Source: Bacteroidales bacterium (lineage in GTDB: Bacteria; Bacteroidota; Bacteroidia; Bacteroidales; P3). Taken from it: a stretch of DNA of 64,000 nt. Shown in pieces: positions 9,019-17,816 of the stretch (its first letter is position 1; each line of letters opens with the position of its first letter). The DNA lies in assembly GCA_017480785.1 (NCBI GenBank), contig JAFURZ010000003.1:1-64000 (forward strand), given 5' to 3'. The notes beneath the pieces were generated by a model. The model was given only the letters and a program-made list of their open reading frames with translations, did not search any database and had not been told where the DNA came from. The translations under genes were made by a program, and so were the position numbers.

Positions 9019-10289
9019 AGGTATTCAAATTTGGTGGTGCCTCGGTCAACAGTGCCGATGCCGTGCGCAACATGGTAGGGATTGTGCAGGCGCACTTGGA
9101 ATCAGACCCTTTGGTAGTGGTGGTGTCGGCCATGGGCAAGACCACCAACCTGCTGGAGAAACTGGTGCCTGGCCAAATGTCGACGACAGGGGAGGAGCGG
9201 TCCGTGTTGCGTGAACAGCTCGAAACCTATCATTTAGACATCGCCAAGAACTTGATTGCCAATGATAACAGCCTTGTAGACAAGGTCCAGGACTTGCTGT
9301 GCAGATTGGACGAGACCATCGCCTCGCTCCAACGCTCACCGGAGCATTACAACTACAACTACGACCAGGTGGTCTCCTTCGGCGAACTAATCTCCACCAC
9401 CATCATCGCACACTATCTTAATCACCTTGGAATCAACACTCAGTGGATAGATGCCCGGCAGGTTATCGTGACTGACGACCATTATCGTGAGGGGCGTGTG
9501 GACTGGGAGGCAACCTGTGCCGAGAGCAATCTCTTTATGGAAATGGCCGAGGGTCACCAGGTGGCTCTCACACAAGGATTTATAGGCGCTACCAGTAGTA
9601 TGCACACTACTACTTTGGGCCGCGAGGGGTCCGACTACAGCGCCGCCATCCTTGCCTACTGCCTCGGTGCCGAGAGTGTCACCATCTGGAAGGATGTACC
9701 CGGATTTCTCAACGCTGATCCTAAATATTTTAGCGACACTGTCAAGATAAGCTGTATTCCCTACAACGAAGCCATAGAGCTGGCCTATTACGGTGCTTCG
9801 GTCATCCACCCCAAGACGGTGAAGCCTCTGCAGAACATGGGTATCCCCCTCTATATCCGCTCGTTCCTCGCCCCCGCAAGTGAGGGTTCGGTGATTGGCA
9901 ACTACCATACTATCAGCCCCGAAACGCCCCTATACATCTTCCGGAACAACCAGATGCTGCTTTCCATCTTCCCTCGCGACTATTCTTTCATCGCCGAGGA
10001 CAACCTGCAAGCCATCTTCGGTCTCCTCAACGAACTTGGAATCAGGGTGAACCTGATGCAGAACTCAGCTTTGAGTTTTTCCATCTGCATTGACAATAAC
10101 CCGCAGCTTGTCGGCCGTCTCATAGAGGGTCTAAAGAGCATGTTCCTTGTGCGTTACAACGAAAACCTGCAACTCATCACCATCCGCTACTACAACCAGG
10201 AGGTAATCGACAGTATTGTCGCCGGCCGTCCTGTGCTCCTTGAGCAGCGCAGCCGTTCGACAGAGCAGATTGTCGTCCCCTGCCGATAG
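9015..10289 (+). CDS. lysC: Aspartate kinase, monofunctional
   Basis: A 424-residue aspartokinase that phosphorylates aspartate at the entry of the Lys/Thr/Met (and diaminopimelate) pathway. The amino acid kinase domain begins with KFGGASV (residues 4-10), and the substrate loop [12 protein letters not shown] lies near residue 200. A C-terminal ACT-type regulatory part covers about 300-410. There is no fused homoserine dehydrogenase. It overlaps smpB by 4 bp. A likely attenuator or riboswitch was not seen upstream, because the gene starts inside smpB. Confidence 0.93.
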   Translation: MKVFKFGGASVNSADAVRNMVGIVQAHLESDPLVVVVSAMGKTTNLLEKLVPGQMSTTGEERSVLREQLETYHLDIAKNLIANDNSLVDKVQDLLCRLDETIASLQRSPEHYNYNYDQVVSFGELISTTIIAHYLNHLGINTQWIDARQVIVTDDHYREGRVDWEATCAESNLFMEMAEGHQVALTQGFIGATSSMHTTTLGREGSDYSAAILAYCLGAESVTIWKDVPGFLNADPKYFSDTVKISCIPYNEAIELAYYGASVIHPKTVKPLQNMGIPLYIRSFLAPASEGSVIGNYHTISPETPLYIFRNNQMLLSIFPRDYSFIAEDNLQAIFGLLNELGIRVNLMQNSALSFSICIDNNPQLVGRLIEGLKSMFLVRYNENLQLITIRYYNQEVIDSIVAGRPVLLEQRSRSTEQIVVPCR

Positions 10290-10347
10290 AACTTTTTTTT
10301 CACTGCCCTGTCAGATTTGCTCCCCAAAGTGGGTATTATATAGACGT

Positions 10348-11643
10348 ATGAGACGAATTGTATCCATATTGATGATGCTGTTGGCGCTCGACGCGCTTGC
10401 ACAGGACGATGCAATCCTGCTTCGGGGAAGGGTTGTCAGCGGGGGTGGGGGAGTGCCCTATGCCACGTTGCAACTTCTCGGCACCTCGGTCGGTGTGTCG
10501 TGCAACGATGCGGGCGACTACGAGCTGAAACTGTCCGACACCTGCCTGTCCGACACGGTGGTCGTCCGCTCGGTGGGTTACGAGACCGCCTTGCTCCCCG
10601 TGCGCGTGTTGATGCGAAAAGGGAACGTGCGACTCAAACCCCAGTCGGTCGAATTGCAGGAGGTCAAGGTGAAGAGCTATCGCAAGGCCAGCCAACTTAT
10701 CCGCGATGCCGTGGCACGTATCGACAGCAACTATCACCGCCGGACGGCCTACAGCACCTTTTTCTACCGCGACTGGCGCACGCTCGACGGCGAGCTCTAC
10801 CTCTATGACGAGGCGGTGATGAACGTGCGCCGCACTGGCTACCTCTCGTTTTCCGACAAGCGGGTCTACCACTTCGAGGAGGGGGTGCGCGAGTTGGAAG
10901 GCAACGCCAAGCGCCTCATGCGACACCGCCTGCTGGTCTTCGACCGACATCAGTTGGAGCGCGCTCTCGACAATCGTGATGGCGTGGACGAGATGATGGG
11001 TTATGACGACAACGAGACCCTCTTCGACCCCGTGGCCACGCCGCAGGCCACCTATATGCTCGCACGGCGCATCTTCCGCTACCACAAGTTTGAACCTGTC
11101 CGTGAGTTTATGTGGGACGGCGAGCTCTACTATCTGGTGCGCTCCGTGGGTCCCGGACGGCTGGTCAACACCAAGGTGCACTACGAGTACCTCATCCGCA
11201 AGCGCGACCTGGTGATAGTGCGCATCTCCTCGTCCTCGGAGCGCATCGGCCAGATGGCGCCGCAGGACGCCTGGGTGAACACCTACTTCACCTGGCTCAC
11301 GTTCGACACCGACACCTCGGCGTGGGAGTACGACCTCCGCGACGGGCGCTACACGCTGACCCACTACTACAACTACCGCCAGTTCCACCTCGGCAGCAAG
11401 AACCGCGGCCACGACGGCGAGTACCAATACTGGCAGCAGTGCATCGACTGGACGCTGACCGACTTCTCCTCCTCGCCCGACACCACCGCCGGCGACGAGT
11501 TGGGCGTACTGCCGCAAGTCCTCCCCGGCGCCTTCGGCGCCAGCGACTACAGCGCCGACTACTGGGGCCGCTACAACAGCATCCCCATCGACACCCTCCC
11601 CCTGTGGCTCCTGAAAGAAAAATACCGTAAGTATGAAGAATAG
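10348..11643 (+). CDS. Secreted CarboxypepD_reg-like protein with beta-rich C-terminal part
   Basis: A 431-residue protein. The signal peptide covers residues 1-20 (SILMMLLALDALAQ). A carboxypeptidase regulatory-like (Ig-fold) domain follows at about 26-105 (ILLRGRVVSGGGGVPYATLQLLG). A long domain from about 125 then resembles Bacteroidota outer-membrane-associated proteins that carry this module without a TonB receptor barrel. The ATG at 10348 is chosen because it directly precedes the signal peptide; upstream in-frame codons lie in the aspartate kinase gene. It overlaps the next gene by 11 bp. Function unknown. Confidence 0.8.
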   Translation: MRRIVSILMMLLALDALAQDDAILLRGRVVSGGGGVPYATLQLLGTSVGVSCNDAGDYELKLSDTCLSDTVVVRSVGYETALLPVRVLMRKGNVRLKPQSVELQEVKVKSYRKASQLIRDAVARIDSNYHRRTAYSTFFYRDWRTLDGELYLYDEAVMNVRRTGYLSFSDKRVYHFEEGVRELEGNAKRLMRHRLLVFDRHQLERALDNRDGVDEMMGYDDNETLFDPVATPQATYMLARRIFRYHKFEPVREFMWDGELYYLVRSVGPGRLVNTKVHYEYLIRKRDLVIVRISSSSERIGQMAPQDAWVNTYFTWLTFDTDTSAWEYDLRDGRYTLTHYYNYRQFHLGSKNRGHDGEYQYWQQCIDWTLTDFSSSPDTTAGDELGVLPQVLPGAFGASDYSADYWGRYNSIPIDTLPLWLLKEKYRKYEE

Positions 11644-12265
11644 AAACATAACGGTAGCCGTCCTGATGCTCCTGCTCGCGTCGGCGGCATCGGCACAGGT
11701 CCCTTTCGCACCCGACAGTGTGCTGGTGATGGGCTCGGTCCACAACCGCCTCTCTGGCGAGCCGGAGCCCTACTGCTCGATACATTTCCTGCGGGGCACC
11801 GACACGGTGGCCTCCACCCTCTGCGACGCCGAGGGCGCCTTCGCCGTCGACCGCATGCCTGCCGGCACCTATGGCCTCAGCGTCTCGCTCCGTGGCATGA
11901 CACTCTATCAAGCCGACCTGGTGCTGGGCAGCAATGCCGAGCTCTATATCTCCGTCATCACCGACAGCTTCCAGTTCCGCACCCTGCGCGAGGTGTACGT
12001 CGTGGCGCCGAAGCATTTTCTGGCGGCGTCAGGCCAGCTGATTACATCTTACGACGACCCTCGCCTGTGGGACTTCAATAGTCGCCCGTGCTGGGGAGGG
12101 GATTCACATTACGGCGGGGCCGACGCAGGGTTTAAGCCGGGGCAGTTCTACGCTCCCGCCAAGGGCAGGGATGACGACAGGATATGGCAAATCCTCTGGC
12201 CCGACCGCGTGACCCCGGCACCCCGAAAGGAAACCTCCGCGGCCGACAGCACCGCCACGCCCTAG
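11633..12265 (+). CDS. Secreted CarboxypepD_reg-like small protein
   Basis: A 210-residue protein with a signal peptide (residues 1-21, ending SAASAQ). One carboxypeptidase regulatory-like domain follows (about 33-115; LVMGSVHNRLSGEPEPYCSIHF... GAFAVDRMPAGTYGLSVS). The C-terminal tail is Pro/Gly/Asp-rich with no recognised domain. The start overlaps the stop region of the preceding gene by 11 bp, and the similar N-terminal modules suggest the pair work together at the cell surface. No specific function can be given. Confidence 0.75.
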   Translation: MKNRNITVAVLMLLLASAASAQVPFAPDSVLVMGSVHNRLSGEPEPYCSIHFLRGTDTVASTLCDAEGAFAVDRMPAGTYGLSVSLRGMTLYQADLVLGSNAELYISVITDSFQFRTLREVYVVAPKHFLAASGQLITSYDDPRLWDFNSRPCWGGDSHYGGADAGFKPGQFYAPAKGRDDDRIWQILWPDRVTPAPRKETSAADSTATP

Positions 12266-12298
12266 TCACCGCACCATGCCGTTGTCGTTGAAGCCTCC

Positions 12299-13342
12299 CT
12301 ACTTTAGATGTAGAAAAGCGTCGCGAACCTCATTGTCGGAGACGGTGACGTCAATCACGGCGGCGCCGGGCTCTTGCAGGAGGACACAGCGGAGCTCTCC
12401 GTCGGCGTTCTTCTTGTCCTGGTGCATCAAGGGCAGCATCTGCTCGATGTCTTTTAAATTGAAAGTTGAAAGTTGAAAGTTGAAAGTTGATAGTTGTTGC
12501 CTAAGCCACTGGGAGTATGTTCTGTAGACCTCCTCGCCGAGGCCCAGCTTCTTCACGGATAGGTACATGGCCACCCGCATGCCTATGCCGACGGCGATGC
12601 CGTGGGGCAGCTGCCGGTAGACCTCGATGGCGTGGCCGAAGGTGTGTCCGAAGTTCAGTATCTTCCTGATTCCATGGTCGTAGGGGTCGGCCTTCACCAC
12701 GCGGTTCTTTATCCTGCCCACAGCCACGATGTCCTGCCTGCCGGTCGGTCGCACCGTCGGGGCTTCCAGCAGCCTCATGTACAGCTCCGGGTCGGCCACG
12801 GCGGCGGTCTTCACCATCTCCACCGTGCCGTTGAGCAGCTCTGCCTCGGGCAGGGTATCCAGAAAGCGGGGCTCTATGACCGTCAGCGCGGCAGGGTAGA
12901 AGTGGCCGATGCTGTTCTTCACGCCGCCGAAGTCGATGCCCGTCTTGCCGCCGATGGCCGCGTCGGTCATGGCCAGCAGGGTGGTGGGGATGTTGATGTG
13001 GCGGATGCCGCGCTTGTAGCCTGCCGCCACGAAGCCTCCCAGGTCGCACACCGCCCCCCCGCCGAGGTTCACGATGACGGTCTGGCGGTCGGCGCCGCCC
13101 TCCAGCAGCGTCTGCCACACCTGTGCCGCCACCTCCAGGCTCTTGCATTCCTCGCCCACTGGCACCTCGATAAACTCGGCCTCCTGCAGCACCTCGATGC
13201 GCCCTATCAGCGTCGGCAGGCAGCAGTTGAAGGTGTTCTCGTCCACCACAATGGTGTAGCGTGCGTCAGCCCACGCCTCTTTCGCCAGCTCGCGCCCCAG
13301 CGCCGCCAGCCCCCCGTAGAGTGTTCTATTTTCCTTACTCAT
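12299..13342 (-). CDS. aroB: 3-dehydroquinate synthase
   Basis: A 347-residue NAD- and metal-dependent enzyme of the shikimate pathway that converts DAHP to 3-dehydroquinate. The NAD-binding segment is NLGGGAVCDLGGFVAAGYKRG (about residues 94-114). The segments DAAIGGKTGID and ILNFGHTFGHAIE carry the metal ligands. The start at 13342 (MSKENRTLYGG) is chosen because the longer frame runs through the neighbour's leader. Near residues 277-291 it carries a period-7 peptide, QLSTFNFQLSTFNL, encoded by a GTTGAAA heptamer array. This is an insertion relative to other AroB proteins, placed in the C-terminal helical domain. Confidence 0.93.
   Translation of the reverse strand: MSKENRTLYGGLAALGRELAKEAWADARYTIVVDENTFNCCLPTLIGRIEVLQEAEFIEVPVGEECKSLEVAAQVWQTLLEGGADRQTVIVNLGGGAVCDLGGFVAAGYKRGIRHINIPTTLLAMTDAAIGGKTGIDFGGVKNSIGHFYPAALTVIEPRFLDTLPEAELLNGTVEMVKTAAVADPELYMRLLEAPTVRPTGRQDIVAVGRIKNRVVKADPYDHGIRKILNFGHTFGHAIEVYRQLPHGIAVGIGMRVAMYLSVKKLGLGEEVYRTYSQWLRQQLSTFNFQLSTFNLKDIEQMLPLMHQDKKNADGELRCVLLQEPGAAVIDVTVSDNEVRDAFLHLK
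12456..12497 (-). repeat. In-frame GTTGAAA heptamer array inside aroB
   Basis: Six near-perfect tandem copies of a 7-bp unit (GTTGAAA on the plus strand). Read on the coding strand, three units give the seven-residue repeat STFNFQL. The same unit occurs inside the BadF-type kinase gene at 45399-45433. Confidence 0.9.
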
Positions 13343-13394
13343 ATACAATAAATAACGTCGATGGCCGTTGATTATTATTACAGGACGAAAAAAG

Positions 13395-14585
13395 ATGACA
13401 GACAAGGCCAGATATGTGCAAGGTGTCGGTTGGCGCCGAGAGACGAAACACCGTTTCACGCGTAGGCACATCACTCACAATTATCGAGGGGTGGGTACCT
13501 ATGAGGTGACACTGACGGTGGCGCGGAGACGGCCTGTATTTGGGCAGGTCGAGGGTACCACACGCGGAGTTGGCAACTTGCCCCACATCGTCCCGTCGGC
13601 GTTGGGACGGAAAGTCTTGGAGGAGGAGCTCCCAAAGATTCACGGGCACTTTCCTATGGTCGAAATATGGCAAGTGTGTTTGATGCCCGACCATATCCAT
13701 CTGATAGTCCGTATCGGCAGTGAATTGCCGGAAGGTAAGTACCTGGGGAACATCATTGGAGCGTTCAAAGGAGGAGTGAGCAGAGTCTGGTGGGAGCTAT
13801 CGGCGGCTGACGCCGTCGGCACAGGGGGAGGCAGGATGCCCCTTTTCGATGAGGGCTTCAACGACCGCATCTTGATGCGCGATGGACAGCTGGAGAACTG
13901 GAAGCGTTATCTGAACGATAACCCCTGGCGGTTCCTTTTCCGGCAGGAACACCCCGATATCATGAAACGGGTACTTTGTATCACTATCGACGGTATCCGT
14001 TACGGAGCATTCGGCAACATGTTGCTTTTGCGTTACCCCGACAAGCAGCAGGTATTCTTCCACCGCCGTACCGATGGTATGCCGACAGAGGATACCCCCT
14101 TTTGGACGCAGGAGCACAACCGGCTCACGAATGCCGCCGAAGCGGGTGACGTACTGGTGACGCCCGGCATCTCGGAGTGCGAGAAACGTGTGAAGAACGA
14201 GGCGTTGCAGCGGCATCTGAAGCTTATCCATATCCAATCCGACCCCATCGGCCCCTATTGGAAGCCCGAACGGTCGCGCTTCGATGCGTGTGCCCACGGG
14301 ACCTTGTTGATACTGGCTCCCTGGCATGAGGATTTGCCGTGTTTCGAGAGCGACTACCAGCGCTACCACTACCTAAACAGGTTGTGCACGTCGATTTGCG
14401 CCATCGGGGCTGGGACGAGGCTTTGCTTATGCCCGCCTGAGGCGGAGGCCTCAGGCACGGGGGCAAAGAAGCCGCAGGCGGATGCCTCCGCTCCTCCCGC
14501 ATCTGTGCCGGTTGGCTCTCCTGCCCCTGTGCTGGCGGCGTCTGCCGTCGGCCCTTCGTCTGTAACCAAAGCCCCGCATCAATGA
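13395..14585 (+). CDS. REP-associated tyrosine transposase (RAYT) with long C-terminal extension
   Basis: A 396-residue protein. The N-terminal Y1/HUH nuclease domain holds the metal-binding motif LMPDHIHLIV (His at residues 100 and 102) and the catalytic tyrosine segment WKRYLNDNPWR (Tyr about 172), the RAYT counterpart of Y-x3-NP. These enzymes cut and join single-stranded REP-type palindromes. Residues about 187-345 form an extra domain with YGAFGNMLLL, GDVLVTPGISECEKRV and FDACAHGTLLILAPW, which looks Rossmann/DprA-like by eye (inference). The tail (about 345-396) is low-complexity and encoded by GC-rich inverted repeats. The ATG at 13395 is preferred over TTG at 13368. The stop overlaps the U32 gene start (ATGA). 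Confidence 0.85.
   Translation: MTDKARYVQGVGWRRETKHRFTRRHITHNYRGVGTYEVTLTVARRRPVFGQVEGTTRGVGNLPHIVPSALGRKVLEEELPKIHGHFPMVEIWQVCLMPDHIHLIVRIGSELPEGKYLGNIIGAFKGGVSRVWWELSAADAVGTGGGRMPLFDEGFNDRILMRDGQLENWKRYLNDNPWRFLFRQEHPDIMKRVLCITIDGIRYGAFGNMLLLRYPDKQQVFFHRRTDGMPTEDTPFWTQEHNRLTNAAEAGDVLVTPGISECEKRVKNEALQRHLKLIHIQSDPIGPYWKPERSRFDACAHGTLLILAPWHEDLPCFESDYQRYHYLNRLCTSICAIGAGTRLCLCPPEAEASGTGAKKPQADASAPPASVPVGSPAPVLAASAVGPSSVTKAPHQ
14428..14500 (+). repeat. GC-rich inverted repeats inside the RAYT tail
   Basis: Short inverted repeats built on GCCTGAGG/CCTCAGGC and GGCGGATGCCTCCGC-type sequence lie in the coding region for the Ala/Pro-rich tail of the transposase. They may be a palindromic insertion that extended the reading frame. 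Boundaries are approximate. Confidence 0.5.
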
Positions 14586-16420
14586 CACTGGAACTACTTT
14601 CCCCGGCCAAGAACCTCGAGTTCGGGCGCGAGGCCGTGAACCACGGCGCCGACGCCCTCTACATCGGCGCGCCGGCCTTCGGCGCCCGCGCCGCCGCCAC
14701 CAACAGCCTTGCCGACATCGAGGCCCTCGTGCGCTACGCCCACCTCTACCGCGCCAAGGTCTTCGCCACCGTCAACACCCTCCTCTTCGACGACGAGTTG
14801 GAGCCCGCCGTGGCCATGATACACCAGCTCTACAACGCCGGTGTCGACGCCCTCATCATCCAGGACCTCGGCCTGCTGGAGTGCGACCTGCCCCCCATCG
14901 AGCTGCACGCCAGCACCCAATGCCACAACGCCTCGGTGGAACGCGTAAAGTTCATGGAATCAGTAGGGTTCAGGCGTGTCATCCTGGCCCGTGAGACCTC
15001 CCTGGAGCAGGTGCAGGCCCTCCGCGAGGCCACCTCGGTCGACCTCGAGGCCTTCGTCCACGGCGCCCTCTGCGTGAGCTACAGCGGCCAGTGCTACATG
15101 AGCCAGTACCTCAACCAGCGCAGTGGCAACCGCGGCTGCTGCTCGCAGCCCTGCCGCAGCAGCTACGACCTCGTCATCGCCGACGGGCGCACCCTGGTCC
15201 GCGACCGCCACCTGCTCTCGCTGCGCGACTTCAACGCCTCGCAACACCTCGCCTCCATGGTCGCCGCCGGCATCACCTCGTTCAAAATCGAGGGCCGCCT
15301 GAAAGACCTCTCCTATGTGAAGAACGTCACCGCCTACTACCGTCAACTGCTTGATAACATGATGGAAGGCCACGCCCGAGCCTCCTCGGGCGCCTGCACC
15401 TTCTTCTTCACCCCCGACCCCGACCGCACCTTCAACCGCGGCTACACCGACTACTTCCTCCGCGGACGCCGGCCCATGGCCAACATGGCCACCCCCAAGT
15501 CGATGGGCAAGAGGGTGGGGGAGGTGACCGCCGTGGGCCGGGGCACCCTCACCGTCGACGGCGACGAGCCGCTGGCCAACGGCGACGGCCTCTGCTTCCT
15601 CGATGCCGACGGCCGCCTCCAGGGTTTCCTCGTCAACGAGGTGCAGGGGCGCACCGTCAGACCCAACCACATGCCCGACCTGCGTGTCGGCACCCCCCTC
15701 TGGCGCAACCAGGACCAGCGCTTCGAGCACCTCCTGCAGGGACGCAGCGCCGAGCGCCTCATCGGTGTTGGGCTACGCTTCAGCGCCACTCCCCAGGGGT
15801 TCGTGCTCGACCTCCTCGACGAGGACGGCGTCGGTGCCTCGGCCTGTGTCGAGGCCGACCACAGCGAGTCGACCGCCGGCGCCGAGAAGTCCACAGCCAA
15901 CATCGTGCGGCAGCTCTCGAAATGTGGCGGTACCCCTTTCCGGCCCGACCACGTCGTCGACGCCACCGAGGGACGCTATTTCGTCCCCGCCGCCCTGCTC
16001 AACCAGCTGCGGCGCGACGGTCTCGCCGCCCTCGAGGCCCGGCGCATTGCCTGTTTCCGGCCGGCCGACTGCCGCCGCACCGACCTCGGCGCACCCTGCA
16101 CGGACACGGCGCTCGACTACCGCGCCAACATCCTCAACCAGCGTGCCGAAGACTTCTACCGCCGCCATGGCGTGCAGCAGCTGGAGCGCGGCCTCGAAGC
16201 CACCGGCGACTATGACGGCCGTGCCCTGATGACCACCCGCTACTGCCTGCGCTACGAGCTGGGCGCCTGCCTCCAGGGCCGCGCGGGCGGCACGCGTCCG
16301 TCGCCCCTCCTCGAGGGCGACCTCCGCCCCGCCGACACCCTCTGCCTGCTGAACAACGGGCGCCGCTTCCGCCTCGAGTTCGACTGCCGGCAGTGCCTCA
16401 TGCGCATCTATAAGAGGTAA
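14582..16420 (+). CDS. U32 family peptidase / RlhA-like hydroxylation enzyme
   Basis: A 612-residue U32 protein. The N-terminal barrel starts with LELLSPAKNLEFGREAVNHGADALYIG. The family signature EAFVHGALCVSYSGQCYMS lies near residues 159-177, followed by GNRGCCSQPCR. With the C-terminal CRQCLMRI these cysteines could bind an iron-sulfur cluster. The C-terminal half matches the collagenase-like DUF3656 part found in RlhA, which hydroxylates C2501 of 23S rRNA in Escherichia coli. Whether this one acts on rRNA is inference. It overlaps the transposase stop by 4 bp, an unusual coupling of a mobile-element gene to a core gene. Confidence 0.88.
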   Translation: MTLELLSPAKNLEFGREAVNHGADALYIGAPAFGARAAATNSLADIEALVRYAHLYRAKVFATVNTLLFDDELEPAVAMIHQLYNAGVDALIIQDLGLLECDLPPIELHASTQCHNASVERVKFMESVGFRRVILARETSLEQVQALREATSVDLEAFVHGALCVSYSGQCYMSQYLNQRSGNRGCCSQPCRSSYDLVIADGRTLVRDRHLLSLRDFNASQHLASMVAAGITSFKIEGRLKDLSYVKNVTAYYRQLLDNMMEGHARASSGACTFFFTPDPDRTFNRGYTDYFLRGRRPMANMATPKSMGKRVGEVTAVGRGTLTVDGDEPLANGDGLCFLDADGRLQGFLVNEVQGRTVRPNHMPDLRVGTPLWRNQDQRFEHLLQGRSAERLIGVGLRFSATPQGFVLDLLDEDGVGASACVEADHSESTAGAEKSTANIVRQLSKCGGTPFRPDHVVDATEGRYFVPAALLNQLRRDGLAALEARRIACFRPADCRRTDLGAPCTDTALDYRANILNQRAEDFYRRHGVQQLERGLEATGDYDGRALMTTRYCLRYELGACLQGRAGGTRPSPLLEGDLRPADTLCLLNNGRRFRLEFDCRQCLMRIYKR

Positions 16421-16688
16421 CCCCTCCCGAAAAGGAAACCCTTATCCGAAAAAACAAGATTTAACCCCACCCGAAAAAAATTTTTTCCTCTTTTTTCGCC
16501 GCCGCTAACCCCCTGTCGCCCAACCTTTATCCACTATCCTCTTCTTCCTCTCTCCTTCATGGCTTCTTCATTTTATTTCGCGTTCACATACAATATTCCA
16601 ACTGTTCTTTCGTTATGCTTGCAGAACGATTGAAAAACAATAGAACAACTGTCGGAGAAACGGCAGACAAAGACAGGAGGATACAACG

Positions 16689-17498
16689 ATGGCAATCTTG
16701 GAAAGTGGTATTACGGGCCCGTTCATAGGGCGGGTCGGACCGGTGGTAGGCTACCGGTGGAAGGGTCTCAGCTGCGTGCGGTCCTATGTGCCCCACATAC
16801 GCTATCCCAACACGGAGGCGCAGCAGCGCGAACGCGACTGGTTCGTGGGTATGGTGCGCTTTGCCGCCGCGGCGCGGCCGGCGCTGCGGCTGGGCTTGCG
16901 CGACAAGGCGGCGCGGCAGGGCATGACGGAAGGCAACCTCTTCGTGAGCGTGAACAAGCAGTTCTTCGTGCGCACGGAGGGACAGGTGACGGTCGACTAT
17001 GCCTCGCTGCTCCTTGCGTCGGGCCCGGCGGCCGACGTCTACTTCCGTGAGGCCCGCTTCGGGGAGCACGAGACGGTGAGCGTGCCCTTCGAGAAGAACG
17101 CCCTGTCGCTGCGCGCTTCGGGCGACGACGGGGTCTACCTCTACGCCTATGCTCCCGAGGCGGGCGAGGGCTGCCTGTCGGCACCGGCTCCGCGTCGAAG
17201 TAAGTCGGTGAGCGTCAGCCTTCCACGCTGGTGGTCGGGCATGGAGGTGCACCTCTACGGCTTTGTGGTCGACAAGGAGGGTCGCCCGTCGAACAGCACC
17301 TACATCGGCGTGGGGCGTGTGAACCACTATGAGGACCGCGGGCGTTATATTCCGCTGAACAAGAACTGGAACGACTTTGTCGACATGGCCAACGAGGTGA
17401 ACGCCTCCCATGAGGGTGACGCCGGAGATGCCGAGCCGCTGCCGGAGGGCAGGGGAGGGGGCGGCACAGGTGTGGGCGACCCGCCCGAGGTGCCGTAA
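16689..17498 (+). CDS. DUF6266 family protein, paralogue 1
   Basis: A 269-residue protein of a Bacteroidota-specific family of unknown function. The N-terminus GPFIGRVGPVVGYRWKGLSCVRS is the family hallmark, followed by a helical NTEAQQRERDWF segment and beta-strand-rich domains. There is no signal peptide or membrane segment. A Gly-rich low-complexity tail covers about 240-269. A paralogue lies at 60541-61320 in this window. The ATG at 16689 follows GGAGGATACAACG, an unusually good Shine-Dalgarno-like sequence for this phylum. Confidence 0.75.
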   Translation: MAILESGITGPFIGRVGPVVGYRWKGLSCVRSYVPHIRYPNTEAQQRERDWFVGMVRFAAAARPALRLGLRDKAARQGMTEGNLFVSVNKQFFVRTEGQVTVDYASLLLASGPAADVYFREARFGEHETVSVPFEKNALSLRASGDDGVYLYAYAPEAGEGCLSAPAPRRSKSVSVSLPRWWSGMEVHLYGFVVDKEGRPSNSTYIGVGRVNHYEDRGRYIPLNKNWNDFVDMANEVNASHEGDAGDAEPLPEGRGGGGTGVGDPPEVP

Positions 17499-17502
17499 AA
17501 AC

Positions 17503-17537
17503 GCTCTTTCCGCCCTGCGGCGGGAGCCTTTTTGACC
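17503..17537 (+). terminator. Probable terminator after DUF6266 gene
   Basis: An imperfect hairpin with the core CCGCC-CTGC-GGCGG and outer pairing is followed by TTTTTG, directly after the stop codon at 17498. Confidence 0.5.
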
Positions 17538-17621
17538 TTCTTCAGGATGCCTCCGGGCAAATATTTACAGGTGTAACTGATTAAACGATAGTCGGTTGGT
17601 TATTATGCTGCACAATTTTTT

Positions 17622-17651
17622 TTGCCAGTTGAAAAAAATGTAGTACTTTTG
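17622..17651 (+). promoter_or_regulatory. Promoter of tRNA-Lys
   Basis: TTG at 17622-17624 (in TTTG), a 19-bp spacer, then TACTTTTG at 17644-17651. It lies 38 bp before the tRNA and matches the Bacteroidota -33/-7 consensus. Confidence 0.7.
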
Positions 17652-17689
17652 CAAATCGTTTTGAGGCCGACGAGAGGCCGTAAAATGAT

Positions 17690-17765
17690 GACTCAGTAGC
17701 TCAGCAGGTAGAGCACAACACTTTTAATGTTGGGGTCCTGGGTTCGAGCCCCAGCTGGGTCACCA
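17690..17765 (+). tRNA. tRNA-Lys (anticodon UUU)
   Basis: The acceptor stem pairs GACTCAG with CTGGGTC. The anticodon arm is CAACA-CTTTTAA-TGTTG, giving anticodon TTT. The T arm (CTGGG-TTCGAGC-CCCAG) and D arm (GCTC-AGCAGGTA-GAGC) are normal. The CCA end is encoded (17763-17765). Confidence 0.95.
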
Positions 17766-17779
17766 TGAGTAAACAAGAG

Positions 17780-17807
17780 AACCGGAACCTGATGATTCCG
17801 GTTTTTT
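17780..17807 (+). terminator. Terminator after tRNA-Lys
   Basis: AACCGGAA (17780-17787), an 8-nt loop and TTCCGGTT (17796-17803) form a perfect 8-bp stem that runs into TTTTTT. It ends 10 bp before the TPR gene. Confidence 0.85.
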
Positions 17808-17816
17808 CATAGCGAT

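Noticed and set aside
13368-13394. TTG start for the transposase gene
   Set aside because: The ATG at 13395 is nine codons inside and directly precedes the first plausible protein sequence; the TTG lies close to the divergent aroB start.
14582-16420. Secreted collagenase
   Set aside because: U32 proteins were first named collagenases, but there is no signal peptide and the Cys pattern fits the cytoplasmic RNA-modifying RlhA group better.
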